Assembly (NCBI GenBank): GCA_030618965.1 | Contig: JAUXCJ010000149.1 | Span: 1-5,032, forward strand | Direction of reading: 5' to 3' | Length of the DNA: 5,032 bases | DNA from: Thiomargarita sp. | GTDB taxonomy: Bacteria > Pseudomonadota > Gammaproteobacteria > Beggiatoales > Beggiatoaceae | Shown: positions 1-5,032 of the stretch, piece by piece | Numbering within the stretch: the stretch's first letter is position 1 | Layout: every line of letters begins with the position of its first letter | The notes under the pieces: generated by a model | Database searches by the model: none | Told to the model about the DNA's origin: nothing | The model's input: only the letters and a program-made list of their open reading frames with translations | Position numbers and translations under genes: made by a program

Positions 1-20
1 GAGTGTCGCAAATATACAGT

Positions 21-46
21 TTATTATTATATTATTATTATATTAT
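21..46. repeat. 11-bp TA-rich tandem repeat, about 2.4 copies
   Basis: The unit ttattattata occurs at 21-31 and again, identically, at 32-42, followed by a partial copy ttat at 43-46. Within each unit the pattern is itself a TTA triplet repeat. It lies left of the transposase relic in non-coding DNA. It may simply be low-complexity sequence prone to slippage; nothing suggests a specific function. Confidence 0.7.
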
Positions 47-61
47 GAACCACATTTTTAA

Positions 62-301
62 TTGCACCCCAACTCAACGATTCAAGCTGAAAAAGAAAAG
101 CCTCTGAACTACAACGCCATTAGACGAATCCGGTTTTGACTGACAGCCTAGCGTTCCTTATGCTTGGCAGCCCATCGGTGGAACCATTGAGGTCCCATCG
201 TACAGAAGTAGGCGTTTAAATGTTTTAGGTTTTTTAACACCCGATAACGAGTTAGAAGCTTTTTGTTTTGAAGGAACAGTTGATACGGATGTTGTCGTCG
301 C
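62..301 (+). pseudogene. IS630-family transposase relic (central DDE_3 region, frameshifted and with a stop)
   Basis: Conceptual translation of the plus strand gives the hallmark central block of IS630/DDE_3 transposases. From 120 the frame reads LDESGFD, a TGA stop at 141-143, then QPSVPYAWQPIGG, TIEVPS, RRLNVLGFL, NELEAFCFEG and VDTDVVVA up to about 301. The first catalytic Asp is probably the D of DESGF (123-125). The second Asp (usually in a VIDNA-like motif) and the catalytic Glu are absent. At 62-119 a different frame reads LHPNSTIQAEKEK, which fits the linker normally found before DESGF and implies a frameshift near 117-122. The TGA could come from one change in a TTA Leu codon. The homology ends where the 302-358 palindromic repeat begins, although the frame stays open to TAA at 396-398. 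No start codon, terminal inverted repeats or TA target duplication could be recognised. It cannot be functional. The family assignment rests on recalled motifs, not a search. Confidence 0.82.
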
Positions 302-358
302 TTTCCCGAAACCGTTATGGCGACTGAGTTTCGGGAAATCGTACCTCATTCCCGAAAC
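302..358. repeat. Cluster of three TTTCCCGAAAC motifs in alternating orientation
   Basis: The motif tttcccgaaac is at 302-312, its perfect reverse complement gtttcgggaaa at 328-338, and a third copy in the first orientation, ttcccgaaac, at 349-358. The middle copy can pair with the first (11-bp stem, 15-nt loop 313-327) or with the third (10-bp stem, 11-nt loop 338-348), so the two hairpins exclude each other. The cluster begins exactly where the IS630 transposase homology stops, which suggests it was inserted or recombined there. It resembles REP/MITE-like short interspersed palindromes in form. There is no adjacent U-run, so a simple terminator is unlikely. Confidence 0.75.
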
Positions 359-417
359 AACTGAGCAAGCTGGATTTTTAAATTGGCGAAGGTATTAATA
401 TAGGAAATATATTTGAT

Positions 418-1809
418 ATGAAAAATTTTGCAGTAGTGATTCCTGCCTATAATGAAGCTGAGACAATTCGAGAGCTTGTACAGCGCACTTTGCCTTATTG
501 TCAACGAGTGATTGTGGTAGACGATGCTTCCACTGATAACACTATAGCTAATTTGGAAAAGCTACCAATCACCCTATTACGCAACCAGACTAACCAAGGC
601 AAAGGCGCAAGCTTATGGAAAGGAATGCAAGCTGCCTTAGCAATGGAAGTTTCATTCATTATAACTTTGGATGGCGATGGACAACACTTACCTGAAGATA
701 TTCCAAAATTCCTCAAGCAACAAGAAAGTCATCCGGAACATATTCTGATTGGTTCACGCTTAGCAAACAAATCCGTCATTCCTGCTAAACGCTATTATGC
801 CAACAAAATAGCTAACTTCTGGATTTCTTGGGCAGCAGGTTATCCCATTACTGATAGCCAATCTGGTTTTCGCTTATATCCAGCTACATTATTGAAAATA
901 ATAGATTTTAAAAAATTGGATAAGACGAAAAGCTTTGTATTTGAAAGTGAAATACTGATTAAGGCTGCTAAACATAAAATTTATAGTTACCCAATAAAAA
1001 TTGCGGCTATCTATGCACAAAACGCCCGCCCCAGCCATTTTCGTGGTGTATGGGACATTGTACAAATCACTCGTATGGTTGCTTGGCAATTGCTCAGTCG
1101 CGGTTTCTACCTACAAGGGCTGTTTAATTCTTTGTTTCAGTCACGAATCAAACAATGGCGTTTAGATACCCTTGGTATGGATGGGTTTGCCATGTTATTC
1201 GTTTCTAATTTGGTTATCCTAGCAACAGGAAGCTTGTCTCTCATTTTCACTATTGCACGAGTTTACCGTATTGCTCAACAAACACCGAGGCAAGCGACTT
1301 CTGGGACTTGCTATATGGTTTTAGGAATGCGCTTAAATCAAGGTGAACTGGCACCAGACTATAAATTACGTTTAAATACAGCTAAAGCAATGTTCACCCA
1401 AGGCAATAATATCTTGATATTAGGTGGTAATACCAGTTCTGCTACCCAGACTGAAGCGCAAGCTGGTAAAACCTATTTAATCGCGCAAGGAGTACCCGCC
1501 GAGAAAATCTACACCGAAGCTCAATCATTACACACTTTGGAGAATTTACAACAAGCAAGGTTGTTCTTAAAAGAAAATCAACAGCAAGTCACATTAATCA
1601 GCAATCGTTATCATTTAGCCCGTTGTCATAGTCTTGCTAAAGGATTAGGAATTGAGCATCGCCTTTGTGCCGCAGAGCCTCAATTCAAATTGAACTTACG
1701 TAGCCTATTTAAAATCATACAAGAAAGTTATTTATTGCACTGGTATGAAGTAGGTAAAATTTGGGCGCATTGGACAAATAATAAAAAAATGTTGAAGCGA
1801 ATTAACTGA
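418..1809 (+). CDS. Family 2 glycosyltransferase fused to a membrane-anchored DUF218 (YdcF/SanA/ElyC-like) domain
   Basis: This 463-residue protein has two recognisable domains. Residues 1 to about 210 are a GT-A fold family 2 glycosyltransferase of the dolichyl-phosphate-sugar synthase type: VIPAYNEAETI at 8-18, the nucleotide-binding VVDDASTDNT at 33-42, the metal-binding DGDGQH at 85-90, SGFRLYP at 149-155 and FVFESEIL at 173-180. A basic and amphipathic linker (about 205-250) leads to a hydrophobic segment at about 256-280, probably one transmembrane helix. Residues about 297-440 match DUF218: YMVLGMRL at 299-306, ILILGG at 332-337, a TEA motif at 345-347, a GVP...LHTLENL stretch at 358-377 and NRYHLAR at 396-402. 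The glycosyltransferase should act in the cytoplasm on a nucleotide sugar, perhaps with a lipid-phosphate acceptor. With a single helix the DUF218 part would face the periplasm, as in SanA and ElyC, but basic residues flank both sides of the helix, so topology is uncertain. The ATG at 418 is preceded by a weak AGGA (402-405), 12 nt away. It is probably monocistronic, since fabA downstream has its own promoter. The substrate is unknown. Confidence 0.88.
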   Translation: MKNFAVVIPAYNEAETIRELVQRTLPYCQRVIVVDDASTDNTIANLEKLPITLLRNQTNQGKGASLWKGMQAALAMEVSFIITLDGDGQHLPEDIPKFLKQQESHPEHILIGSRLANKSVIPAKRYYANKIANFWISWAAGYPITDSQSGFRLYPATLLKIIDFKKLDKTKSFVFESEILIKAAKHKIYSYPIKIAAIYAQNARPSHFRGVWDIVQITRMVAWQLLSRGFYLQGLFNSLFQSRIKQWRLDTLGMDGFAMLFVSNLVILATGSLSLIFTIARVYRIAQQTPRQATSGTCYMVLGMRLNQGELAPDYKLRLNTAKAMFTQGNNILILGGNTSSATQTEAQAGKTYLIAQGVPAEKIYTEAQSLHTLENLQQARLFLKENQQQVTLISNRYHLARCHSLAKGLGIEHRLCAAEPQFKLNLRSLFKIIQESYLLHWYEVGKIWAHWTNNKKMLKRIN

Positions 1810-1837
1810 AGTGAGGTTTATTATTTTTGATAATCGC

Positions 1838-1860
1838 AGCTATTTATTAGCTTTTAGCTT
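1838..1860. repeat. Tandem heptamer ttagctt x2 with a weak overlapping inverted repeat
   Basis: Two back-to-back copies of ttagctt lie at 1847-1853 and 1854-1860. The first overlaps a small inverted repeat, agcta (1838-1842) and tagct (1848-1852), followed by TTT at 1853-1855. It sits 29 bp after the glycosyltransferase stop codon, so it could act as a weak terminator, but a 5-bp AT-rich stem with three T residues is poor evidence. Confidence 0.3.
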
Positions 1861-1864
1861 ATTA

Positions 1865-1879
1865 ATCATTGTTAATGAT
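1865..1879. promoter_or_regulatory. Palindrome ATCATT-gtt-AATGAT upstream of the fabA promoter, possible operator
   Basis: A perfect 6+6 bp inverted repeat with a 3-bp centre lies immediately upstream of the putative -35 box at 1881. Its size and place would suit a dimeric regulator. It does not resemble the FabR or FadR sites known to act on enterobacterial fabA and fabB. It is AT-rich, so chance occurrence is possible. Confidence 0.35.
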
Positions 1880-1880
1880 A

Positions 1881-1909
1881 TTGATTTATAGTGGTTTATT
1901 CGCTATATT
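1881..1909 (+). promoter_or_regulatory. Putative sigma70 promoter for fabA-fabB
   Basis: TTGATT (1881-1886, 4 of 6 matches to TTGACA) and TATATT (1904-1909, 5 of 6 matches to TATAAT) are separated by exactly 17 bp. Transcription would start near 1916, giving a leader of about 48 nt before the fabA ATG. That leader holds a conspicuous GC-rich patch (1918-1939). This is the best promoter-like arrangement seen in the window. Confidence 0.6.
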
Positions 1910-1963
1910 TATCTGTTCGCGGCAGGCACACGCGGGCCGATTATTTTACTATTAGGAAATTTT

Positions 1964-2479
1964 ATGGAAAGGAAAAATAGTTTTATTCATGAGGAGTTAC
2001 TTCAATGTGGGCGTGGCGAGATGTTTGGGCCGGGTAACGCACAATTACCGCTGCCACCTATGTTAATGTTTGATCGTATCGTCAGTATCACTGAAAAAGG
2101 TGGAAAAGCAGATAAAGGCCATATTATTGCTGAACTAGACATCAATCCCGATCTTTGGTTTTTTGATTGTCATTTTCCCGGTGATCCCGTCATGCCCGGT
2201 TGTTTAGGTTTAGATGCAATGTGGCAACTGATTGGCTTTTTCTTGGGCTGGCTTGGTGGTCCTGGACACGGGCGAGCACTTGGTGCTGGCGAAATTAAAT
2301 ATACAGGACAAGTCACCCCTAAAAACACTAAAGTTACTTATCGCATTAATATGAAAAGAGTTATAATGCGAAGACTGGTTGTGGGGATTGGCGATGGTGT
2401 CATGGAAGTTGATGGACGAGAGATTTACTTTGCCAAAGATTTACGGGTTGGCTTGTTTACTTCTACCGATAACTTTTGA
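1964..2479 (+). CDS. fabA: 3-hydroxydecanoyl-[acyl-carrier-protein] dehydratase/isomerase FabA
   Basis: FabA is a cytosolic hotdog-fold enzyme. It dehydrates 3-hydroxyacyl-ACP and, at the C10 stage, isomerises trans-2- to cis-3-decenoyl-ACP, the branch point for unsaturated fatty acids. The 171-residue length matches the family. Sequence blocks nearly identical to E. coli FabA are visible: GRGEMFG (17-22 region), [18 protein letters not shown] (57-74), [14 protein letters not shown] (76-89), GRALGAGE (103-110), TGQV (114-117), KVTYRI (123-128) and DGREIY (150-155). The active-site pair is His70 and Asp84. The isomerising FabA type, rather than FabZ, is supported by the length and by [24 protein letters not shown] at 1954-1957 lies 6 nt before the ATG, which supports this start. 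FabB follows 12 bp downstream, as expected for a co-transcribed pair. No key residue is missing. Confidence 0.97.
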   Translation: MERKNSFIHEELLQCGRGEMFGPGNAQLPLPPMLMFDRIVSITEKGGKADKGHIIAELDINPDLWFFDCHFPGDPVMPGCLGLDAMWQLIGFFLGWLGGPGHGRALGAGEIKYTGQVTPKNTKVTYRINMKRVIMRRLVVGIGDGVMEVDGREIYFAKDLRVGLFTSTDNF

Positions 2480-2484
2480 GGGGG
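2478..2484 (+). promoter_or_regulatory. fabB ribosome binding site overlapping the fabA stop codon
   Basis: GAGGGGG begins inside the fabA TGA (2477-2479) and lies 7 nt before a GTG at 2492. It supports the GTG as the true fabB start, because the protein from there aligns with the usual FabB N terminus ([18 protein letters not shown]). Ribosomes ending fabA would be placed on this site, so translational coupling is plausible. Confidence 0.7.
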
Positions 2485-2491
2485 TAATGTA

Positions 2492-3709
2492 GTGAAACGT
2501 GTTGTAATCACAGGGCTTGGGATTGTGTGTAGTATTGGTAATAATAAAACCGAGGTATTAGAATCCCTGCGCCAAGGACGTTCTGGCATTGAATTTCATC
2601 AGGAATATGCTGATCTTGGATTTCGTACTAATGTTCATGGTGCTATTCATCTTGACTTAAAGGCCCTAATTGACAAAAAAGTCAAACGCTTTATGGGGGA
2701 TGCCGCAGCCTTTAATTATTTAGCCATGCGTGAAGCGATTGCAGATGCTGATTTATCTGATAATGATATTTCTAATCCCCGCACTGGTTTAATCACTGGC
2801 TCTGGCGGCGCATCACCCAGCAATCAAGTATTAGCGACGGATCTATTGCGTAGTAAAGGTTTACGCAGGATTGGTCCCTATATGGTGCCTCGTACAATGG
2901 CGAGTACAACTTCAGCCTGTTTAGCTACCCCTTTTAAAATCAAAGGTGTCAATTATTCTATCAGTTCAGCCTGTTCTACCAGTGCCCATTGTATTGGTAA
3001 TGGCTATGAACAAATTCAAATGGGTAAACAAGATATTGTTTTTGCTGGCGGCGGTGAAGAAGTGCATTGGAGCTTGACTATGCTCTTTGATGCAATGGGG
3101 GCATTGTCGTCTAAACATAATGACACAGCTGAAACCGCTTCACGTCCTTATGATGTAACTCGTGATGGTTTTGTCATTTCAGGCGGTGGCGGCATGGTAG
3201 TTTTAGAAGAATTGAGCCATGCCCAAGCGCGTGGGGCGAAAATCTATGCTGAACTGGTTGGCTACGGTGCAACTTCTGATGGTTATGATATGGTTGCACC
3301 TTCAGGCGAAGGTGCAGTACGTTGTATGCAGCAAGCTTTAGCAACAGTGGATGCTCCGATTGACTATCTCAACGCACATGGCACCAGTACCCCAGTTGGC
3401 GATCTGCGCGAATTAGAAGCGATTAAAGAAGTTTTCGGCGATAAAATGCCGCCCATCAGTGCAACTAAGTCTTTAACTGGACACGCTTTAGGTGCTGCTG
3501 GTGTCAACGAAACTATTTATAGCTTATTGATGATGGAAGAAAACTTTATTGCCGCTTCTGCCAATATCACCGAACTTGATCCAAAAGCTGAAGGTATGCC
3601 GATTGTGCGCAAAACTCAGGAAAATGTAACCTTGAATACGCTGATGTCCAATAGCTTTGGTTTTGGTGGTACTAATGCTTCTTTAGTATTTCAACGGTTT
3701 AAAGACTAA
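2492..3709 (+). CDS. fabB: 3-oxoacyl-[acyl-carrier-protein] synthase I FabB
   Basis: FabB is the condensing enzyme that elongates cis-3-decenoyl-ACP made by FabA, completing the anaerobic unsaturated fatty acid route. It also elongates saturated chains. The 405-residue length and N terminus [12 protein letters not shown] match KAS I. The Cys-His-His triad is present: Cys161 in [12 protein letters not shown], His296 in [11 protein letters not shown] and His331 in [12 protein letters not shown]. The conserved Lys326 is in the last of these, and the C-terminal GFGGTNA loop is at 390-396. Assignment to FabB rather than FabF rests on the overall match to E. coli FabB (for example [19 protein letters not shown] at 65-83, [19 protein letters not shown] at 134-152) and the adjacent fabA. 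Translation starts at GTG. The gene runs convergently into the ATPase-nuclease gene, with 20 bp between the two stop codons. Confidence 0.97.
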   Translation: MKRVVITGLGIVCSIGNNKTEVLESLRQGRSGIEFHQEYADLGFRTNVHGAIHLDLKALIDKKVKRFMGDAAAFNYLAMREAIADADLSDNDISNPRTGLITGSGGASPSNQVLATDLLRSKGLRRIGPYMVPRTMASTTSACLATPFKIKGVNYSISSACSTSAHCIGNGYEQIQMGKQDIVFAGGGEEVHWSLTMLFDAMGALSSKHNDTAETASRPYDVTRDGFVISGGGGMVVLEELSHAQARGAKIYAELVGYGATSDGYDMVAPSGEGAVRCMQQALATVDAPIDYLNAHGTSTPVGDLRELEAIKEVFGDKMPPISATKSLTGHALGAAGVNETIYSLLMMEENFIAASANITELDPKAEGMPIVRKTQENVTLNTLMSNSFGFGGTNASLVFQRFKD

Positions 3710-3728
3710 TAATTAACTAACATAATAG

Positions 3729-3747
3729 CCTAGGGCAACGCCCTAGG
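3729..3747. terminator. Perfect hairpin between convergent genes, terminator-like
   Basis: cctagggc (3729-3736) and gccctagg (3740-3747) form a perfect 8-bp stem around a 3-nt aac centre. aat (3724-3726) can also pair with att (3748-3750) past a 2-nt bulge. It begins 20 bp after the fabB stop and works in either orientation. It lies almost entirely inside the minus-strand gene and encodes its last residues and TAG. Following T-runs are weak on both strands (attggttt for fabB transcripts), so efficient intrinsic termination is uncertain. It could also be a dispersed palindrome. Confidence 0.55.
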
Positions 3748-5032
3748 ATTGGTTTGTACGAACTGAGGATGCACAATAACACCAGTTTCGCTATCAACAT
3801 AATCTTGCTCAAATTTTTTACGATTAATATCATCAACTGTTTCAATAAAAAAGACTAACCAAATTTCAGTAACTTTTAATTGTTTAGCATATTTAGCTGC
3901 TTGAATCAATGCTTTACGATATGCGGGTTGATTAGCAAAACTTTTTAACTCTAAACCAAACAACTTTCCAGCATAACGTATCAACAAATCAATCGTACCA
4001 TTTCCAGTCGGAAATTCCGGTTGAACTTGTCCATCATAACTACCCAAAAAACTGAGCAAATAAAAATAGAGATGAAAATGAAACACCGCTTCATACACAC
4101 GCAAATCATTCTGACGACGTGGTGCATTTTTTAAAATTTGCTCTTGATTAATATGCAAATATTGCTCATATCGTTGCAATAACCGCCGTATGTTAAGCTT
4201 ATCTTCTGTAATAGTATCGGAAACATCTTCAAAGGGATTCGATAAATAGTCCATATCTTCCCTGAATAGTTCTCTGCCAAAGTAATTAAACAATCGCTTT
4301 TGTATGTATGGAGAAGCAAACTTGATATAATTTTCTTTCAAGCTCACCTGTTCAATGTCTATTACTCCATTCATATAGAGAAAATTTACAATGGGTTCAT
4401 CATAGAAAAATTTGTTTTCAGTTTTAGTTTTGAACAGTTCCAAAACAAACGGTTTATAGGTTTCTTGTTTCGCCTTACTAATAATATTCAGAATATTATT
4501 ATTAGGCAACAAGTCAAGTGACGCAGCATAAACCCCCTCAAAATGTTCCATCGTAATTGGCTTATCTGTAGCTTGATTGTAGGTTTCAGTCAACAATTCC
4601 CCAAACCAACAAGTTAGCCCTGGTTGCCCTTTAAATTCATACCAGATACGTTCCACTACTTCAGGTTTAATCTCCTGTCCAGTTTCTTGTTGATATTGTG
4701 CAAACAGGTAAACCACTTCATCAGCAGTTAAATTTGGAATATGTACGCTTCGCTGGATATTAAAAGGCGAACCCTTCAAATTTTCTATGCCTAAAACTGC
4801 ACGTACCCCAATTAAAGCTATGCTATGTAACAAGTATTTTTTCTCAGCAGTGGATTTATCCACTTGGTTTTGACGATTGTGGTAAATATTACGAAACAAA
4901 CTGACTAGCCCAACAATAACGGGTTCGGCAAGTCCATCAAATTCATCAAAAATTAAAATCAAAGGTTTATGTAGAGTTTCCAGTTCAAACAACAGATAGA
5001 AATCTTCTAACTTGTCTATGGAAAGTTTTTCA
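3730..5032 (-). CDS. AAA/STAND-like ATPase with C-terminal PD-(D/E)XK nuclease-like domain, 5' end beyond the window
   Basis: The minus-strand frame stays open to the right edge, so the visible 433 residues are the C-terminal part. A possible TTG start at 4992 would fall just before the Walker B strand and is not credible. Numbering from the first full codon at the edge, LILIFDEFDGL (24-34) is a Walker B motif with DE. A strand LHSIALIGVRAV (68-79) fits the following core beta strand with an Arg (sensor-like). FNIQRSVHIPNLTADEV (about 90-106) and the FKGQPGLTCWFGELL region (about 133-147) resemble the lid and helical region of AAA_35-type ATPases. The Walker A lysine must lie off the window. 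Near the C terminus, GNGTIDLLI (343-351), GLELKSF (359-365) and QAAKY (377-381) give the D...ExK and QxxxY pattern of PD-(D/E)XK nuclease-like domains, as in the DUF1703-type proteins. Function is unknown. DNA cleavage, defence or mobile-element roles are inference; this domain pair is widespread as an accessory gene in bacteria. The protein ends in NPRALP, encoded by the hairpin at 3729-3747. Confidence 0.8.
   Translation of the reverse strand, partial: EKLSIDKLEDFYLLFELETLHKPLILIFDEFDGLAEPVIVGLVSLFRNIYHNRQNQVDKSTAEKKYLLHSIALIGVRAVLGIENLKGSPFNIQRSVHIPNLTADEVVYLFAQYQQETGQEIKPEVVERIWYEFKGQPGLTCWFGELLTETYNQATDKPITMEHFEGVYAASLDLLPNNNILNIISKAKQETYKPFVLELFKTKTENKFFYDEPIVNFLYMNGVIDIEQVSLKENYIKFASPYIQKRLFNYFGRELFREDMDYLSNPFEDVSDTITEDKLNIRRLLQRYEQYLHINQEQILKNAPRRQNDLRVYEAVFHFHLYFYLLSFLGSYDGQVQPEFPTGNGTIDLLIRYAGKLFGLELKSFANQPAYRKALIQAAKYAKQLKVTEIWLVFFIETVDDINRKKFEQDYVDSETGVIVHPQFVQTNPRALP

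Noticed and set aside
158..349. 63-residue minus-strand reading frame
   Set aside because: It is antisense to the transposase relic and palindromic repeat, has no recognisable domain, and the plus strand explains the same bases better.
302..358. CRISPR array
   Set aside because: Only three short motifs, the middle one inverted and with unequal spacing; no cas gene is present.
359..417. Promoter for the glycosyltransferase gene
   Set aside because: TAATAT at 396-401 is -10-like but no -35-like hexamer lies at proper spacing, so no promoter is called.
418..3709. Aryl polyene-type biosynthetic cluster (glycosyltransferase, dehydratase, ketosynthase)
   Set aside because: The dehydratase and ketosynthase match canonical FabA and FabB throughout, and no aryl polyene-specific partners (acyltransferase, thioesterase, second ketosynthase, ammonia lyase) are seen in the window.
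4300..4521. 73-residue plus-strand reading frame
   Set aside because: It lies antisense within the well-supported ATPase-nuclease gene, and its Phe/Ile-rich composition is what an opposite-strand shadow of an AT-rich gene gives.
4990..4992. TTG as the start of the minus-strand ATPase gene
   Set aside because: The frame continues without a stop to the window edge, and starting here would leave only the Walker B half of the ATPase domain.

Overview
The window is AT-rich and looks like a gammaproteobacterial chromosome. The main evidence is an intact fabA-fabB pair, the anaerobic-type unsaturated fatty acid module. FabA and FabB closely resemble the enterobacterial enzymes but sit side by side, as in Pseudomonas and many non-enteric gammaproteobacteria. 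The AT-rich composition, an IS630-type transposase relic, short interspersed palindromes and an ATPase-nuclease gene would fit a Thiotrichales/Beggiatoa-like genome. That placement is inference only.

Layout. Positions 1-417 hold no intact gene: an 11-bp TA-rich tandem repeat, a decayed IS630-family transposase fragment with a frameshift and an in-frame stop, and a 57-bp cluster of three TTTCCCGAAAC-type motifs in alternating orientation that cuts the transposase homology short. Positions 418-1809 encode an unusual two-domain envelope protein: a family 2 glycosyltransferase, a membrane segment and a DUF218 (YdcF/SanA/ElyC-like) domain. The 154-bp gap that follows contains a good sigma70-type promoter and a small palindrome just upstream of it. 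Positions 1964-3709 are fabA and fabB, 12 bp apart, with the fabB ribosome binding site overlapping the fabA stop codon. On the opposite strand, converging on fabB, is the C-terminal part of a large ATPase with a PD-(D/E)XK nuclease-like domain. It runs off the right edge. A perfect 8-bp-stem hairpin lies in the convergent junction and also encodes the last residues and stop codon of the ATPase-nuclease.

How the genes fit together. FabA dehydrates 3-hydroxydecanoyl-ACP and isomerises the product to cis-3-decenoyl-ACP, which FabB elongates, so the pair sets membrane unsaturation. The glycosyltransferase-DUF218 gene points the same way and may act on a lipid carrier or envelope glycan, but fabA appears to have its own promoter, so a functional link is not shown. 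The ATPase-nuclease appears to be an unrelated accessory gene. No clearly new multi-gene system is visible. The best leads are the domain fusion, the palindromic repeat cluster inside the transposase relic, and the hairpin that forms the end of a coding sequence.
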